The position numbers were made by a program, and so were the translations under genes. From Acidocella sp. 35-58-6 (GTDB lineage: Bacteria; Pseudomonadota; Alphaproteobacteria; Acetobacterales; Acetobacteraceae), in NCBI GenBank assembly GCA_002281005.1, contig NCFD01000037.1, forward strand, positions 1-8,515: DNA of 8,515 nt, written 5' to 3'. Under the pieces are notes generated by a model. The model was not told where the DNA came from, ran no database searches, and worked only from the letters and a program-made list of their open reading frames with translations. Shown here in pieces: positions 1-6,094 of this stretch (position 1 is its first letter; each line of letters begins with the position of its first letter).

Positions 1-749
1 GGGAAGCCGCCGCCAATGCCCTTCGCCACCGACATCACATCCGGCGCAATCCCGGCCCATTCATGCGCAAACAGCTTACCGGTCCGCCCCACGCCGCACT
101 GCACTTCATCCATGCCGAGCAGAATGCCAAACTCATCGCAGGTGGCGCGTAAATCGCGCAAAAACTGCAATTGTGCCGGGCGCACGCCGCCTTCGCCCTG
201 CACCGGCTCCACCAAAATACCGGCGGTTTCGGCGGTAATCGCGGCGCGCACCGCATTCAAATTATTAAACGGCACATGGTCGAACCCATCCACCACCGGC
301 CCGAACCCGGCCTGATATTTCGGGTTGCCGGTGGCGGCGATCATCGCCAGCGTGCGGCCATGAAACGCGCCCTCAAAGCAGATCACCCGGTAGCGTTCTG
401 GCTTGCCGGCATCGGCCATGGTTTTGCGCATAGCCTTCACCAAGCCTTCATTGGCCTCGGCGCCGGAGTTACAAAAAAACACCGAATCCGCAAACGTCGC
501 CGCCACATAACGCGCCGCCAGCCGTTCAGCCTGCGGCACCCGGTACAAATTCGAGACGTGCATCACCTTGGCCGCCTGCTTGGCAATCTCGCCGGTCAAA
601 TGCGGATGCCCATGCCCGAGCGAGGAGGTGGCGATGCCCGCGCCGAAATCCAGAAAGCGTCGCCCGGCGGTGTCGAACAGGTAGGCCCCCACGCCATGCT
701 CAAAAGCAAGGTCGGCCCGGTTGTAATTCGGCATTAGCGCAGAAATCAT
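1..749 (-). CDS. argD: Acetylornithine aminotransferase (class-III PLP aminotransferase), 3' end cut by window edge
   Basis: Predicted to transfer the amino group between glutamate and N-acetylglutamate semialdehyde in cytosolic arginine biosynthesis; many members also act on succinyl-diaminopimelate. The visible 249 residues show the class-III fold in order: the G-rich N-terminal segment around residues 38-48, NSGAEANE at 94-101 (phosphate-binding turn), FHGRT at 129-133, EPVQGEGGV at 181-189, DEVQCGVGRTG at 214-224, and the PLP Schiff-base lysine K243 in VAKGIGGG. Family length is about 390-400 residues, so roughly 150 are missing past base 1. The ATG at 749 is preferred because MISALMP...RADLAFE matches the usual alphaproteobacterial N-terminus; an in-frame ATG at 734 is the alternative. 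No good Shine-Dalgarno is visible. The gene diverges from a GT87 gene 41 bp away and has a convincing promoter plus a dyad upstream. ArgD rather than another class-III enzyme is inferred from the N-terminus and the LYRVPQ region. Confidence 0.9.
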   Translation of the reverse strand, partial: MISALMPNYNRADLAFEHGVGAYLFDTAGRRFLDFGAGIATSSLGHGHPHLTGEIAKQAAKVMHVSNLYRVPQAERLAARYVAATFADSVFFCNSGAEANEGLVKAMRKTMADAGKPERYRVICFEGAFHGRTLAMIAATGNPKYQAGFGPVVDGFDHVPFNNLNAVRAAITAETAGILVEPVQGEGGVRPAQLQFLRDLRATCDEFGILLGMDEVQCGVGRTGKLFAHEWAGIAPDVMSVAKGIGGGF

Positions 750-753
750 GGAT

Positions 754-776
754 GTGCTTTCAAGGCGGGAAAGCAC
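754..776. promoter_or_regulatory. Perfect 8-bp inverted repeat (candidate operator or leader hairpin) between argD and the GT87 gene
   Basis: GTGCTTTC (754-761) and GAAAGCAC (769-776) are exact reverse complements separated by the 7-base spacer AAGGCGG. The dyad lies in the 41-bp divergent gap and covers the predicted argD start point (about 773) and its first transcribed bases. That is where a repressor operator would sit. If transcribed from further upstream, the same repeat would form an 8-bp stem ending about 4 nt before the argD start codon and could mask it. The regulator is unknown, and no ArgR-type box is recognisable. Confidence 0.45.
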
Positions 777-779
777 GGA

Positions 780-808
780 ATTATGCGGATATGAGCCTGA
801 AAAGTCAA
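780..808 (-). promoter_or_regulatory. Predicted sigma-70 promoter for argD
   Basis: Read on the minus strand, TTGACT (808-803) and CATAAT (785-780) are separated by exactly 17 bases. Each hexamer matches the sigma-70 consensus at five of six positions. Transcription would start near base 773, giving a leader of about 25 nt before the argD ATG at 749. The -35 box lies inside the first codons of the divergent GT87 gene, which starts at 791. The pattern is seen directly in the sequence; activity is inferred. Confidence 0.6.
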
Positions 809-1936
809 ACAAAGCCACCCAAAGGGCCGCATATCCTCGTGCTGGCGATCGTTTTGCTCTCGATCATCCCGGCGATTGGTGAGGCCGCCGTGCTGGGCTG
901 GGGCATCGCCCACGGCTTTTCCGGCAAAGCGTTGCGCGACGGCGTGGATTTCTGGGCGGGCGGCTTCCTCGCAAGTCATGGCGAGGTGGCCCTGCTGTTC
1001 GACCCCGTGGCCTACCGCGCCTTCCTGCACGGCGCTTTCGGTGCGCTGCCAGTCCATATGTGGAGCTATGCGCCCAATTATCTGCTGCTGGTCAGCGGCT
1101 TTGCCGGGTTATCGCCTTGGCACGCCATCCTGCTGTTTGATCTGCTCAGCCTGCTCGGACTCGCGCTGGTTCTGCGCCTGGCCGGGCAATCCTGGTGGTT
1201 GATCGCGGCGGTGCTGCTCAGCCCGGCGGCGCTGGAAAATTGTCTCTCCGGCCAGAATGCCGCCTTGGTCACGGCTTTGATCGGCGGCGGGCTGTTATTA
1301 TTGCCCACCCGCCCGCGCCTGGGCGGCGTGCTGGTGGGGCTGGCCAGCATCAAGCCGCAACTCGGGCTGGTGCTGCCGCTGCATCTGGCGCGGCGGGCAC
1401 CGATTGCGGTGCTGTGCGCCATACTGTCAGCCATTTTACTGGCCGCCGCCGCGCTCTGGGCATTCGGGGCGCAGCCATGGGTGCAATTCTGGCACATCAC
1501 ACGCCCGGCGATGACTTCGGTGCTCACCACCGGCGAGCCCAAGGATTTTTTCAACGGCTTGGTCAGCGTGTTCGCTGCCATCCGCCCGCTCGGTGTGGGG
1601 GCTGCCTTTACGGCCCAGGGTCTGGTGTCGCTGGCAGCGGTCATTTTGGCGGCCTTAGTGAAAAAACCCGCCCCGGTGTTGATTTTGGCGGTGCTCGCCA
1701 GCCCGTATGTGCATAGTTACGATTTGCTATGCGCTGCCTTGGCTGTGGCCCTGCTGGTGCAAAACCGCCTGACCACCGGCTTCGCGCTAGGTGAGAAGCC
1801 TTTGTTTCTGGCCGCCTGGATCATCCCCGGCCTGGTGCTGTGGCTACCGGTTGTTACCTTCATAGTCCCCATCGTCCTGGCTTTGCTCTTGGCAAGCGCG
1901 CTGCGCCGTGGTCCGGTTGCGCCATGCGACTCCTAA
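791..1936 (+). CDS. GT87-type (DUF2029) polyprenyl-phosphate-dependent membrane glycosyltransferase
   Basis: A 381-residue, very hydrophobic protein with about ten predicted membrane segments, the first near residues 14-35. Features fitting the GT-C family GT87: an acidic first periplasmic loop GVDFWAGG with D53 as candidate catalytic Asp, LFDPVAY at 69-75, YAPNYLL at 93-99, GQNAAL at 154-159, the signature-like GVLVGLASIKPQLGL near 179-193, and SPYVHSYDLL near 304-313. Known GT87 members use polyprenyl-phosphate sugars (mannose in mycobacteria) on the outer face of the inner membrane; donor and acceptor here are unknown. The ATG at 791 was chosen over the in-frame ATG at 752, because 752 would start 3 bp from argD and translate through the dyad. 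No strong Shine-Dalgarno or promoter was found. The gene overlaps aroE by 13 bp, suggesting coupled expression with the housekeeping cluster. Confidence 0.78.
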   Translation: MSLKSQTKPPKGPHILVLAIVLLSIIPAIGEAAVLGWGIAHGFSGKALRDGVDFWAGGFLASHGEVALLFDPVAYRAFLHGAFGALPVHMWSYAPNYLLLVSGFAGLSPWHAILLFDLLSLLGLALVLRLAGQSWWLIAAVLLSPAALENCLSGQNAALVTALIGGGLLLLPTRPRLGGVLVGLASIKPQLGLVLPLHLARRAPIAVLCAILSAILLAAAALWAFGAQPWVQFWHITRPAMTSVLTTGEPKDFFNGLVSVFAAIRPLGVGAAFTAQGLVSLAAVILAALVKKPAPVLILAVLASPYVHSYDLLCAALAVALLVQNRLTTGFALGEKPLFLAAWIIPGLVLWLPVVTFIVPIVLALLLASALRRGPVAPCDS

Positions 1937-2757
1937 CCGGCTCTGCCCGGCTTGCCGGTGTAATCGGCTGGCCGGTGGCTCACTCCCGCTCTCCCAGGCT
2001 GCACGGCACCTGGCTGGCACGCTATAATATTGACGGCGCTTATGTGCCGCTGCCGGTCGCTCCGGCAGATTTTCCCGCCGTGGTGCGGGCCTTGGTGCAG
2101 GCCGGATTTGCTGGGGCAAACGTTACCATCCCGCACAAGGAAGCCGCGTTCGCGTTGTGCGACGTGGTGGACCCCAGCGCTGCCCGCGCCGGGGCGGTGA
2201 ACACTTTGGTTTTTAAGGACGGCAAAATCACCGGCTTGAACACTGACGGCGCCGGTTTCATTGCCAATTTACGTGCCCATGGCGTCAACCCCGCGGCTGG
2301 CCCGGCGCTGATTTTGGGCGCAGGCGGTGCTGCCCGCGCCATCGGTGCGGCCCTGCAGGATGAAGGTGCCAGCGTCACCATTTGCAATCGCACCTCCGAG
2401 CGTGCCGCCGCGCTGGGCCAGGTATTATCCGGCGCTAAAACCCTTGAATGGGCGCAGCGCGAAGCCGCCTTGGCGGATTATGCATTGCTGGTGAACACCA
2501 CCTCGCTTGGCATGACCAAACAGCCGCCGCTGGAGATGGATTTATCGACCGCGCCGAAGCATCTAGTGGTGGCGGACATTGTGTATGTGCCTTTGCAAAC
2601 CGCCTTGCTGATGCAGGCACAATCGCACGGCCTGCAAATCGTGGGCGGGCTTGGTATGCTGTTGCACCAAGCGGTGCCTGGCTTTGCCGCCTGGTTTGGC
2701 GTCACCCCGGAAGTGGATGATGAACTATTCCGCATCGCCGCCGGGGATTTGTTGTAG
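1924..2757 (+). CDS. aroE: Shikimate dehydrogenase (NADP+)
   Basis: Reduces 3-dehydroshikimate to shikimate with NADPH in the cytosolic pathway to chorismate and aromatic amino acids. The 277-residue length is normal for AroE. Substrate-site residues are visible: S21 and S23 in HSRSP, the catalytic K72 in NVTIPHK, N93 in GAVNT, D108 in LNTDGAG, and Q249 in GGLGMLLHQA. The NADP domain has GAGGAA at 133-138, NRTSER at 155-160 (the NADP phosphate-binding loop), NTTSLGM at 191-197 and DIVYVPLQT near 218-226. The ATG at 1924 gives the canonical N-terminus (short lead then GVIGWPVAHSRSP); the frame stays open upstream to 1840, but that would add a stretch unlike the family. The start lies inside the last codons of the GT87 gene, and the stop is directly followed by the coaE start. 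Confidence 0.96.
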   Translation: MRLLTGSARLAGVIGWPVAHSRSPRLHGTWLARYNIDGAYVPLPVAPADFPAVVRALVQAGFAGANVTIPHKEAAFALCDVVDPSAARAGAVNTLVFKDGKITGLNTDGAGFIANLRAHGVNPAAGPALILGAGGAARAIGAALQDEGASVTICNRTSERAAALGQVLSGAKTLEWAQREAALADYALLVNTTSLGMTKQPPLEMDLSTAPKHLVVADIVYVPLQTALLMQAQSHGLQIVGGLGMLLHQAVPGFAAWFGVTPEVDDELFRIAAGDLL

Positions 2758-3345
2758 GTGCTGGTACTCGGCCTCACCGGCGGGATCGGCATGGGCAAAT
2801 CCACGGTCGCCAAAATGTTCGCAAGCCTGGGGGTGCCTTCCTTCAACGCTGATGACGCCGTGCATAAATTGCAGGCCCCTGGCGGTAAGGCCATTCCGCT
2901 GTTGAACGCGGCGTTTCCCGGCACGGTGGAACATGGCGTCCTCAACCGGGCGGCTTTGCGTGATATTGTGCTGAATGACGATGCCGCCATGCGCCGGCTG
3001 GAGCAGATCATGCATCCGCTGGTGCACCGCGAGGAGGCGCTGTTCCGCGCACAGGCGTTCCGGGCGGGCGCCAAGGCGGTGTTGCTGGATATTCCTCTGC
3101 TGTTTGAAACCGGCGCACAATTGCGGGTGAACAAAACCATCGTGGTTTCAGCACCTTTGGATGTGCAGATCGCCCGCGTGCTGGGCCGCGGGATTATGGA
3201 TATCGAGCAGATTGAAAGTATCATCGCCCGCCAGATGCCCGATAAACAAAAACGCGCTCTGGCCGATTATGTCATCCATACCGGGCTTTCAAAATTCAAC
3301 ACGGTGCGCACTGTGCACCGCGTCTTCAAGGAGCTGGGGCTATGA
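2758..3345 (+). CDS. coaE: Dephospho-CoA kinase
   Basis: Performs the last step of coenzyme A synthesis, phosphorylating the 3'-OH of dephospho-CoA with ATP in the cytosol. The 195-residue protein has the P-loop GGIGMGKST at residues 8-16, an acidic substrate motif NADDAVHKL starting at 30 (D32/D33), HPLVHREE at 86-93, DIPLLFETG at 111-119, and the lid/base-binding run ARQMPDKQKRALADYVI near 157-173. The start is GTG, immediately after the aroE TAG stop with no gap. GGGGA at 2743-2747 within the end of aroE is a plausible ribosome-binding site about 10 nt upstream. The stop overlaps the dnaQ start (ATGA). The aroE-coaE-dnaQ order is a familiar alphaproteobacterial arrangement, which supports the assignment. 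Confidence 0.95.
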   Translation: MLVLGLTGGIGMGKSTVAKMFASLGVPSFNADDAVHKLQAPGGKAIPLLNAAFPGTVEHGVLNRAALRDIVLNDDAAMRRLEQIMHPLVHREEALFRAQAFRAGAKAVLLDIPLLFETGAQLRVNKTIVVSAPLDVQIARVLGRGIMDIEQIESIIARQMPDKQKRALADYVIHTGLSKFNTVRTVHRVFKELGL

Positions 3346-4013
3346 GCCGTTCGGTACTGTTTGACACTGAAACCACCGGGCTTGACCCGCTGACCGGCGA
3401 CCGCGTGATCGAAATTGCCGCGATTGAATTGATCAATGACCTGCCGACTGAAAACCAGTTTCATGCGCTGATCGACCCGGAGCGCGATATTCCCACCGAG
3501 AGCACGCGGGTGCATGGCATTACCAATTTCCATGTTGAGGGCAAGCCAAAGTTTGCTGACATTGCCGATAAAATGCTGGAATTTTTTGGTGATTCAAAAT
3601 TGGTGGCGCACAACGCCCCGTTCGATTTCGGCTTCATTGATGCTGAACTCGCCCGCATCGGCAAACCAGCTTTGGGCTATGAGCGCATGGTGGATACTTT
3701 GGTGCTCGCCAAAAAACGCTTCCCCGGTATGCCCAACAGCCTCGATGCGCTGTGCCGCCGCTTTGAGATCGACCTCTCAGCCCGCACCACGCATAACGCT
3801 TTGTTAGATTGCAAGTTGCTGGCCGAAGTTTATGTGGAGCTCACCGGCGGCCGCCAGCGCGGGCTGACCCTGGAGACCGAGCAAGCCCTGGCCTTCGCGC
3901 AATATGAGCGCAGCGCCACCCGCACGCCCCGGCCAATTGTGGTTAGTGAGGAGGCGCTGGAAAAGCATGCGGAGTTTATCAAGCGCTTGAAGGACCCGGT
4001 TTGGAATTCATAA
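3342..4013 (+). CDS. dnaQ: DNA polymerase III epsilon subunit (3'-5' proofreading exonuclease)
   Basis: Removes misincorporated nucleotides at the replication fork as part of the Pol III core. The 223-residue protein carries the DEDDh motifs: Exo I FDTETTGLDP with D8 and E10, Exo II AHNAPFDFGF with D95, and Exo III THNALLDCKLLAEVY with H151 and D156. After the nuclease domain, EQALAF at 180-185 aligns in position and spirit with the sliding-clamp-binding peptide of E. coli epsilon. The remaining tail, ending RLKDPVWNS, probably contacts the alpha subunit; both are inferences. AAGGAG at 3328-3333, inside the coaE end, is the best Shine-Dalgarno in the window (8 nt spacing). With the ATGA overlap it indicates coupled translation. 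This is the last gene of the plus-strand cluster; no strong terminator follows. Confidence 0.95.
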   Translation: MSRSVLFDTETTGLDPLTGDRVIEIAAIELINDLPTENQFHALIDPERDIPTESTRVHGITNFHVEGKPKFADIADKMLEFFGDSKLVAHNAPFDFGFIDAELARIGKPALGYERMVDTLVLAKKRFPGMPNSLDALCRRFEIDLSARTTHNALLDCKLLAEVYVELTGGRQRGLTLETEQALAFAQYERSATRTPRPIVVSEEALEKHAEFIKRLKDPVWNS

Positions 4014-4081
4014 AGTTTTTTCAGCAGCTTTTCAGAAAATAACTTATACTAACAGTGCGTTATAACCCGCCGCATGCCAAA
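4014..4081. other. AT-rich gap between convergent dnaQ and WD40 genes
   Basis: This stretch is markedly richer in A/T than the surrounding coding DNA, mainly in its first 50 bases. It contains a T-run just after the dnaQ stop (TTTTTT), a partial repeat of TTTTCAG, and two TTATA elements in inverted orientation (TTATA near 4044-4048 and TATAA near 4060-4064). A TATACT hexamer at 4045-4050 resembles a -10 box but has no matching -35 and no gene to serve. No standard intrinsic terminator for dnaQ was found. No small ORF or RNA gene is supported. Confidence 0.5.
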
Positions 4082-4099
4082 ATGCTTCACGTGAAGCAT
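4079..4099 (-). terminator. Possible weak intrinsic terminator of the minus-strand operon
   Basis: Read on the minus strand, directly after the WD40 gene's TGA, the palindrome can fold as a 7-bp stem (ATGCTTC / GAAGCAT) with an ACGT loop, followed by TTT. The stem is short and the T-tract is very brief, so this is a weak candidate. It is the same DNA as the parS-like palindrome; the two readings are alternatives or may coexist. In the plus direction no T-run follows. Confidence 0.25.
4082..4099. other. 18-bp perfect palindrome resembling a ParB-binding parS site
   Basis: ATGCTTCACGTGAAGCAT is its own reverse complement. Its central 16 bases match the widely conserved bacterial parS consensus TGTTTCACGTGAAACA at 14 positions, differing only by the symmetric change T to C / A to G at positions 3 and 14. 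It sits just past the WD40 stop codon, in the gap between convergent genes, 68 bp after dnaQ. The aroE-coaE-dnaQ block lies near the replication origin in Caulobacter, where parS sites also cluster. The palindrome is certain; ParB binding is a hypothesis. The two changed bases could reduce affinity, and the site could instead act as a hairpin. Confidence 0.45.
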
Positions 4100-5127
4100 C
4101 ATCCCTGCTTGGAAAAATCCACCAGTGCTGCAAACCCGCTCTCAGTCCCGAGTGCCAAGTGCGAGCCCGAGGCATTCCATGCCAGTGCGGTGATCGCCCC
4201 GCGCCCCGGCCCGCACACCGGCAGGATTTTTTCCTTCATAATGTCCGCGACAATCACCGAGCCATCGTCAAACCCCGCCGCCACCACTTCAAATTCCGGG
4301 TGGCAGGCGATGCGCTTGATGAACGCGCCATCGCTCATGCCCAATTCCACTGCCGGCTTGCCCATCGGCCCGCCGCCGAAAAACGGCCACAGCACAATCG
4401 CATCGGCGCCGCCGGTGGCCAGCCATTTGCCGGATTTAGTAAACCCAAAACTCTCGGTCTTGCTGGGGTAGCCGCTCATCCGCATGTGCTTGCCGTCGGG
4501 CAAGGTCCAGCCATGCAGGGCGTTTTCCTGCATCGAGGTAACAATTGCCTCGCCGAGCGGGTGAATGGCAATGCCCAAATGGCTGCCTTTCCATTCAAAA
4601 AACCGCGGTGTTTCGGAGGTCGAGGCGGTGAACCATAATGAGGCCCCATTATAATGCGAGGCGGCGATGCGCTTGCCCTTGGCATCGAATGCAATACCAG
4701 AAACCGTGGAGGGGTGGGCAAGGCTGCGCGATTTGCTGCCATCGGCGTTGAACAGATGCACAAATTTCCCAACCGTGCAGGCCAGCAAGCCGGATTTTGG
4801 GTGCGCGAACGAGGCGATATTATCTACCCATTTCATGCCAAAACCAGCAATTTCGATCACGCTGCCATCAACGCCCACGCGCTGAAACTTGCCATCATCG
4901 CCGCCGCTCAAAAAGCCACTAACGCTGCAATCTGGCGCCAGCGCCAATATCGCGCCTTCATGCGCATTGATGCGGCTCCAGCCTTTACCATCGGCAAGAC
5001 GCAAGCTGCCATCGCCCAGCGCAAACGCCGCATGGCTGCCGGCGCGGTTGAAAACCCCGGTGGTGATATTCGCGCCGAGAGTTTCAGTAATACCCCTGGC
5101 CTTCAGCAACGCATCAAAATCGCTCAT
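4099..5127 (-). CDS. WD40-repeat beta-propeller protein linked to a COG0523 GTPase
   Basis: A 342-residue protein without signal peptide or membrane segment, so probably cytosolic. It is built of degenerate WD40-like blades, each with a small-residue/hydrophobic strand pattern and Gly/Asp turns: for example INAHEGAILALAPD near 53-66 followed by SGGDDGKF at 74-81, LAHPSTVSGIAFDAKGKRIAAS near 137-157, SFGFTKSGKWLATGGADAIVLW near 226-247, IKRIACHPEFEVVAAGFDDGSVIV near 270-293, and GAITALAWNASGSHLALGTE near 310-329. About seven blades fit the length. It has no obvious catalytic motif and probably acts as a protein-interaction scaffold. The ATG at 5127 lies 7 nt after the GTPase stop; an in-frame TTG at 5154 would add nine residues and overlap that gene, and is less likely. 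No clear Shine-Dalgarno is seen. From memory, WD40 genes of this kind accompany COG0523 genes in many alphaproteobacteria, suggesting a shared metal-related role. Molecular function is unknown. Confidence 0.8.
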   Translation of the reverse strand: MSDFDALLKARGITETLGANITTGVFNRAGSHAAFALGDGSLRLADGKGWSRINAHEGAILALAPDCSVSGFLSGGDDGKFQRVGVDGSVIEIAGFGMKWVDNIASFAHPKSGLLACTVGKFVHLFNADGSKSRSLAHPSTVSGIAFDAKGKRIAASHYNGASLWFTASTSETPRFFEWKGSHLGIAIHPLGEAIVTSMQENALHGWTLPDGKHMRMSGYPSKTESFGFTKSGKWLATGGADAIVLWPFFGGGPMGKPAVELGMSDGAFIKRIACHPEFEVVAAGFDDGSVIVADIMKEKILPVCGPGRGAITALAWNASGSHLALGTESGFAALVDFSKQG

Positions 5128-5134
5128 GGCAAGG

Positions 5135-6094
5135 TCAGGCGGCGCAGGATTCAAAACCGCGGCGCAACTGCGGGCGGTTCAGGTCGCGGCCAATGAACAC
5201 GATGCGGCTGGTGCGCTTGTCGGTGGCTTTCCAGGGCGCCACAAAATCACCATCGGCGATCATATGCACGGCCTGAAACGCAAAGCGGCGGTCTTCGTTT
5301 TTGTAGGATAATATCCCCTTGGTGCGCAGAATATTCTGGCCTTCGGTTTGCAAAATATGACCGATCCAGATGTTGAATTTCTCCGGGTCCAGCGGAGCAT
5401 CCAAGGAGAGGCTGATCGAGTTCAGATGCTCATTATGGGTGTGGGAATCTTCATCGAGAAAATCCGGCACCGATTCCAGCACGCGGCCTAAGTCAAACGC
5501 ATTCAGCCCCAGCAACTTGGTGACATCCACATTGCCGCGGGTGGCGTGGTGTATTTCGGCGTAGCGGTTGATGCTGCGGATGCGGGCTTCAACGCGCGCC
5601 AATTCCTCTGGCGTCACTAAATCCAGCTTGTTCAGCACGATCACATCGGCAAACGCGATCTGGTCGGCGGCTTCGGGTGAGTCATCCAGCCGCGCCAGCA
5701 GATGCTTGGCATCCACCACCGTCACAATCGCATCCAGCCGGGTTTTGGCCTTCACATCCTCATCGACAAAAAAGGTCTGCGCCACTGGGGCGGGATTTGC
5801 CAAACCAGTAGTCTCGACGATGATGCCGTCAAATTTCTGCGCGCGCTTCATGAGCCCGCCGATGATGCGGATCAAATCGCCGCGCACGGTGCAGCAGATG
5901 CAGCCGTTATTCATCTCGAAAACTTCTTCATCGGAATCTACCACCAGGTCGTTATCAACGCCTAGTTCACCGAATTCATTGATGATGACGGCGTATTTTT
6001 TGCCGTGGTTTTCGGTGAGGATTCGGTTGAGTAAGGTCGTTTTGCCGGCGCCGAGATAGCCGGTGAGGATGGTGACGGGGATCAGGTCAGGCAT
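5135..6094 (-). CDS. COG0523/CobW-family G3E GTPase, probable metallochaperone
   Basis: A 319-residue cytosolic P-loop GTPase of the G3E family, whose members deliver metals, often zinc, to client proteins. Visible motifs: Walker [10 protein letters not shown] at 12-20, acidic [13 protein letters not shown] around 39-51, the metal-binding CxCC motif as C65-I-C67-C68, switch [10 protein letters not shown] at 94-101, and guanine-specificity NKLD at 155-158. A short His cluster, H218-T-H220-N-E-H223, lies between the G domain and the CobW C-terminal domain (about 225-315, ending [15 protein letters not shown]). The cluster is modest compared with the long His-rich loops of some relatives. No cobalamin genes are nearby, so the CobW name should not imply cobalt. 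Which metal it handles is not visible; zinc is the default guess. The start ATG at 6094 overlaps the ligase gene by 8 bp, and the WD40 gene follows 7 nt after its stop. No Zur-type operator was seen at its start. Confidence 0.9.
   Translation of the reverse strand: MPDLIPVTILTGYLGAGKTTLLNRILTENHGKKYAVIINEFGELGVDNDLVVDSDEEVFEMNNGCICCTVRGDLIRIIGGLMKRAQKFDGIIVETTGLANPAPVAQTFFVDEDVKAKTRLDAIVTVVDAKHLLARLDDSPEAADQIAFADVIVLNKLDLVTPEELARVEARIRSINRYAEIHHATRGNVDVTKLLGLNAFDLGRVLESVPDFLDEDSHTHNEHLNSISLSLDAPLDPEKFNIWIGHILQTEGQNILRTKGILSYKNEDRRFAFQAVHMIADGDFVAPWKATDKRTSRIVFIGRDLNRPQLRRGFESCAA

Noticed and set aside
171..737. 188-codon plus-strand reading frame opposite argD
   Set aside because: It is antisense to a clear aminotransferase and reads as Arg/His/Gly-rich low-complexity protein, typical of a shadow frame in GC-rich DNA.
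752..790. Longer start for the GT87 gene at ATG 752
   Set aside because: It would begin 3 bp from the argD start codon and translate through the inverted repeat. The added 13 residues are polar and unlike a membrane-protein lead.
2478..3224. 248-codon minus-strand reading frame across aroE and coaE
   Set aside because: It is antisense to two well-supported enzymes, and its Ser/Ala/Arg-rich translation has no recognisable domain.
3979..3990. 12-bp palindrome TCAAGCGCTTGA near the 3' end of dnaQ
   Set aside because: It lies inside coding sequence (FIKRLKD region), and the T-run after the dnaQ stop is too far away for a terminator. Probably coincidental.
4044..4052. TTATACTAA as a DnaA box
   Set aside because: Two mismatches even to a relaxed TTATNCACA, and no second box nearby. 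There is no basis for calling an origin here.
3965..4077. GCATGCGG and CCGCATGC inverted 8-mers flanking the dnaQ end
   Set aside because: The arms do not extend, the spacing is nearly 100 bp, and the GCATGC core is itself a palindrome. Treated as chance.
5568..6059. 163-codon plus-strand reading frame opposite the CobW-family gene
   Set aside because: It is a Ser-rich shadow of the GTPase gene, whose motifs are complete on the other strand.
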